From positions 2,520,791 through 2,548,160 of the forward strand of contig CP070843.1 in the NCBI GenBank assembly GCA_020350905.1: DNA of 27,370 bases, written 5' to 3'. The notes beneath the pieces are model-generated. The model was not told the origin of the DNA. It did not search any database and saw only the letters and a list, made by a program, of their open reading frames with translations. This DNA comes from Deltaproteobacteria bacterium (GTDB lineage Bacteria > Desulfobacterota > Syntrophobacteria > BM002). Of this stretch, positions 25,033 to 27,370 are shown piece by piece; position 1 is the stretch's first letter; every line of letters starts with the position of its first letter. Position numbers and translations under genes: made by a program.

Positions 25033-25212
25033 CTGGATTTCTCCTTTTAGAAATCGGCGGCTACCTGCCCGCAACGCTCTCGCTTGCGAGGCGGTCGGGG
25101 AAATCCGCTCCCACAGCAATTATTTTCACCGCATTTGATTCGCCTGGCTAGTGCCCCAGTTCTCACTGCCTGGTGTCTAGTCTATTCTTCCGACTGTCTC
25201 CTGGATATTGCT
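25033..25212. other. gene-free leader upstream of the radical SAM gene
   Basis: Holds the AAAAGGAG ribosome site of the TTG start and a GC-rich hairpin-like stretch around 25068-25104 (CTCGCTTGCGAGG). No promoter is convincing. The MITE-like element begins immediately beyond. Confidence 0.4.
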
Positions 25213-25491
25213 CTAGCCCGGATATTTTATGAATTGCTGTCGCGAGACAACGGGATGGGCGTGCCTGCCCGCCATCGCGAGCCTGCTCGCTCAGGCGAGG
25301 CGGGCGGGCAACCGGGCAACCGCAGGGTGTTGGTTCCGAGGCATACCTGAACGGTACGTCGCAGGGGCCGACATCCGAGGACGCCTGGAAGGACGGCCAT
25401 ATTATTCGCGCTCGCTGCGCTCCGCTCAGTCCCGCAAGCGGGTTCCCAGTTTCGTGCTCGCAGCAAGCAATTCATGAAATATCCGGGCTAG
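25213..25491. mobile_element. MITE-like non-autonomous element with 34-bp terminal inverted repeats
   Basis: CTAGCCCGGATATTTTATGA at 25213 onward is mirrored at the right end, which ends at 25491 with ATCCGGGCTAG. The arms (25213-25246 and ~25458-25491) match through GAATTGCT and on to CGAG with few differences. The ~210-bp core encodes no transposase and contains a further 11-bp stem (25263-25273 with 25299-25309, one mismatch). Open frames on both strands inside it are by-products of the symmetry. No target-site duplication is clear. A solo end is present at 8745-8761. Confidence 0.7.
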
Positions 25492-27197
25492 GCGAGATCC
25501 AGTCCCCATTTTTTCAGAGCGGCTACGCCACCTTGAAGGTTGCAGGTGTCGCTTACCCCCATTTGGTCTAAAGTTACCTGCGCCTCATAGGAACGCACAC
25601 CGGTGTTACAAATCAACACGAGCTTCTTATCTTTAGGCACTTCCGCCATTCTCAGACGCAGTTCATCTTGGGGAATGCTTTTCCAATGATCCGGATACTT
25701 CTCAACAAAAGGTTCCGCATTCCCCCAGCCACGGCAGTCCAAGAAAACCACGTCGCCTTTCTCTCTTTGTTTCCAGAGCTCATCGAAATCATCCACATCC
25801 ACAACCCTGTTCCTCCCGGCCAAAATGTTCTCTGCTGTGTTTCCGAGAGCATTGAGAATATCCATGGCCGCCGAAAATGGTGGAGAATACGCCAGTTCCA
25901 GGTTACCTATATCTTCTGTGGTGGGATTGTATTTGAGAATGGAGGCCACCGCATTGATCCGACCGACCGTGCCGTCACCCATACTGCCCACTCCCTGGAT
26001 CCCAAGCACCCTGCCGGTACCTCTTTCCACTACCATCTCCAGGGTCATAAGATCCTTTTCCGGGTAAAAATGGGCCCGGTCAAACTGGATAACCAGCGCA
26101 CTAACGGCCTCAAGTCCTTCCCTGCGTGCCACATCACTACTTAATCCAACGGCGGCAACAGACAACTCAAATACTTTCACAACAAAACTTCCCACGGCAC
26201 CAGGGAACTCACTATTCCCCCCGGCAAGATTGGCTCCAATGATTCGTCCCTGTCGGTTGGCCATAGAACCAAGGGGGTAATAACCGGGCTTACCGCTTAT
26301 CACATTGGTAACTTCCACGCAATCTCCACCTGCGTATATATCCGGATCGGACGTTTGCATTCTACTGTTCACCACGATGCCGCCCTGGGGCGAAACCTTC
26401 AAACCAGCAGCCCTGGCCAGGCCAGAATTCGGTTGAGCTCCCACGGCAACGATTACCATATCTGTTTCAATAATTCCTCCAGTGGTGATGGCCCGCTCCA
26501 CCTCTTTATTTCCCTCCAGACGCTCAACTCTGTCCTCCAGCTGAATAGCGACCCCTTGCTCTTCCATGTGATGTTGGACAATCTTGGCCATGTTCTTACT
26601 GATCAAACCTGGAAGAAGCTGGTCGGTGATCTCCACCAGCGTTGTCTCTATGCCCCACATGTCAGTGAGAGCTTCTGCCATCTCCAAACCAATGAACCCT
26701 CCACCAATGATGAGCGCGTTATCGACCTGCCCGCTTGCGATTCTCTCTTTAATAGCAATGGCCGCATTCATATTGCTCACGGTGAAAACTCCCTCCAGAT
26801 CGATTCCGGGTATGTCCAAACTTCTGGGACGACTGCCGGTGGCAAGCACAAGCTTGTCATAGGGTAGAGCCGTATCTTCCCCGGTTGTTAGATCCCGGAT
26901 ATGCACTTTCTTGTCCTTGCGGTCAATGCTCAGGGCCTCGGTGTTGGTTAAAACCTCTATGTCTTTGGCTCCGTGGAAAAATTCCTTATTCCGGAGCATG
27001 TGAAAGCTTGTTTCCTGGAGTTGCCCCGGATCACTGACATCACCGGATATGAAATAGGGAATACCGCAGCCTCCATAAGAAATAAGTTGATCCTTATCCA
27101 CCATGACCACTCTTGAATCTGGCTCCAACCTCTTGAAGCGACAAGCAGCTTTAGGTCCAAGAGCAACAGCACCTATAACGACAACATTTTTCGGCAT
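25488..27197 (-). CDS. CoA-disulfide reductase / persulfide reductase with C-terminal rhodanese domain
   Basis: A 569-aa flavoprotein. The ATG at 27197 has AGGAGG 8 nt upstream. Residues 1-~450 form the FAD/NAD(P)H disulfide reductase fold: an N-terminal VVVIGAVALGPKAA, the single redox Cys44 in SYGGCGIPYF, LATGSRPR, the NADH loop IIGGGFIGLEMAEAL and DIYAGGDCVEV. Residues ~465-569 are a rhodanese domain with active-site Cys530 in CNTGVRS. This matches the CoADR-Rhd/Npsr type, which reduces CoA disulfide, CoA persulfide or polysulfide with NADH, fitting a sulfur-cycling anaerobe. The first glycine loop (GAVALG) differs from the usual GGVAGG. The TAG stop falls in the terminal repeat of the adjoining element. 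Confidence 0.93.
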   Translation of the reverse strand: MPKNVVVIGAVALGPKAACRFKRLEPDSRVVMVDKDQLISYGGCGIPYFISGDVSDPGQLQETSFHMLRNKEFFHGAKDIEVLTNTEALSIDRKDKKVHIRDLTTGEDTALPYDKLVLATGSRPRSLDIPGIDLEGVFTVSNMNAAIAIKERIASGQVDNALIIGGGFIGLEMAEALTDMWGIETTLVEITDQLLPGLISKNMAKIVQHHMEEQGVAIQLEDRVERLEGNKEVERAITTGGIIETDMVIVAVGAQPNSGLARAAGLKVSPQGGIVVNSRMQTSDPDIYAGGDCVEVTNVISGKPGYYPLGSMANRQGRIIGANLAGGNSEFPGAVGSFVVKVFELSVAAVGLSSDVARREGLEAVSALVIQFDRAHFYPEKDLMTLEMVVERGTGRVLGIQGVGSMGDGTVGRINAVASILKYNPTTEDIGNLELAYSPPFSAAMDILNALGNTAENILAGRNRVVDVDDFDELWKQREKGDVVFLDCRGWGNAEPFVEKYPDHWKSIPQDELRLRMAEVPKDKKLVLICNTGVRSYEAQVTLDQMGVSDTCNLQGGVAALKKWGLDLA

Positions 27198-27235
27198 GCC
27201 TACTTCCTCCTAACTCGTTCGAAGACTCGGTATCT

Positions 27236-27265
27236 CTTATAAGACAGTTCACCAGCAGAATTCAA
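27236..27265 (-). promoter_or_regulatory. possible promoter for the CoA-disulfide reductase gene
   Basis: On the minus strand TTGAAT (27260-27265) and TATAAG (27236-27241) lie 18 nt apart, ~40 nt upstream of the ATG. The -10 matches 5 of 6 positions, the -35 4 of 6. Confidence 0.4.
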
Positions 27266-27322
27266 TGGAACATTTTACTTTGTTTAGAACTTCTGCCCAG
27301 TGGGGTGTTTTATTCAACATCG

Positions 27323-27345
27323 AAAACCGGGTCCTTTGGGACCGG
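27323..27345 (-). terminator. possible terminator of a gene beyond the right edge
   Basis: On the minus strand CCGGTCC and GGACCCGG pair around a CAAA loop with one bulged base and are followed by TTTT. It probably ends a minus-strand gene lying outside the window. Confidence 0.35.
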
Positions 27346-27370
27346 ATTCATTACTATTTTAACCCACACT

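Noticed and set aside
25033..25119. 29-residue N-terminal extension of the radical SAM protein
   Set aside because: Encoded by GC-rich repeat-like sequence, while a TTG with a strong Shine-Dalgarno site lies just downstream.
25263..25309. GC-rich palindrome considered as a CRISPR-type repeat
   Set aside because: No regular repeat-spacer pattern and no cas genes; it is an internal hairpin of the MITE-like element.
25227..25477. Two overlapping 82-codon frames on opposite strands
   Set aside because: They mirror each other because of the inverted repeats of the MITE-like element and have no ribosome sites.

Overview
The window is about 27 kb of bacterial chromosome of moderate GC with roughly twenty supported genes on both strands, strong Shine-Dalgarno sites and many short intergenic palindromes. 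The gene set points to an anaerobic Desulfobacterota (deltaproteobacterial) organism, possibly a sulfate reducer or syntroph: a DUF169 protein, an Mrp/NBP35-type Fe-S carrier with an extra N-terminal cysteine cluster, a ferritin-like diiron protein, a NapH-type polyferredoxin with Tat-exported partners, a CoA-disulfide reductase-rhodanese fusion and FabV. This placement is an inference from gene content; no rRNA, tRNA or CRISPR array was seen.

Layout. Positions 1-2360 carry the 3' part of a soluble hybrid histidine kinase (receiver-PAS-PAS-kinase-receiver), cut by the window edge. It converges on a large exported M1-peptidase-like/ChaN/PDZ fusion (2371-5388, minus). Next come a ferritin-like protein (5667-6143, minus), the Mrp ATPase (6309-7214, minus) with a good promoter, a two-helix membrane microprotein (7626-7820), a DUF169 protein (7849-8640, minus), a PilZ protein (8902-9285, minus), a small unknown (9669-10031), an unknown lipoprotein (10125-11105, minus), a DUF554 membrane protein (11353-12027), a nitroreductase (12227-12796), a half-length TauE/SafE-type membrane protein (13023-13379) and a PHP phosphoesterase (13617-14249). 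Repeats and palindromes separate most of these.

The most coherent block is 14412-19697: a membrane-anchored DUF6599-like protein, a Tat-exported DUF362 protein (4-nt stop/start overlap), a NapH-NapG-like polyferredoxin fusion with an internal twin-arginine motif, and a Tat-exported aldo/keto reductase with a variant cysteine motif. Together they look like a membrane-to-periplasm electron-transfer module of unknown substrate; this is the best candidate here for an undescribed system. FabV enoyl reductase (19819-20994) follows and converges on an SDR-aldehyde dehydrogenase operon (minus, 8-nt overlap), which suggests oxidation of a hydrophobic alcohol to an acid.

The right end holds a lone radical SAM enzyme (24034-25032, minus) with a clear downstream terminator, a roughly 280-bp MITE-like element with 34-bp terminal inverted repeats (25213-25491), and a CoA-disulfide reductase-rhodanese (25488-27197, minus) whose stop codon lies inside one end of that element.
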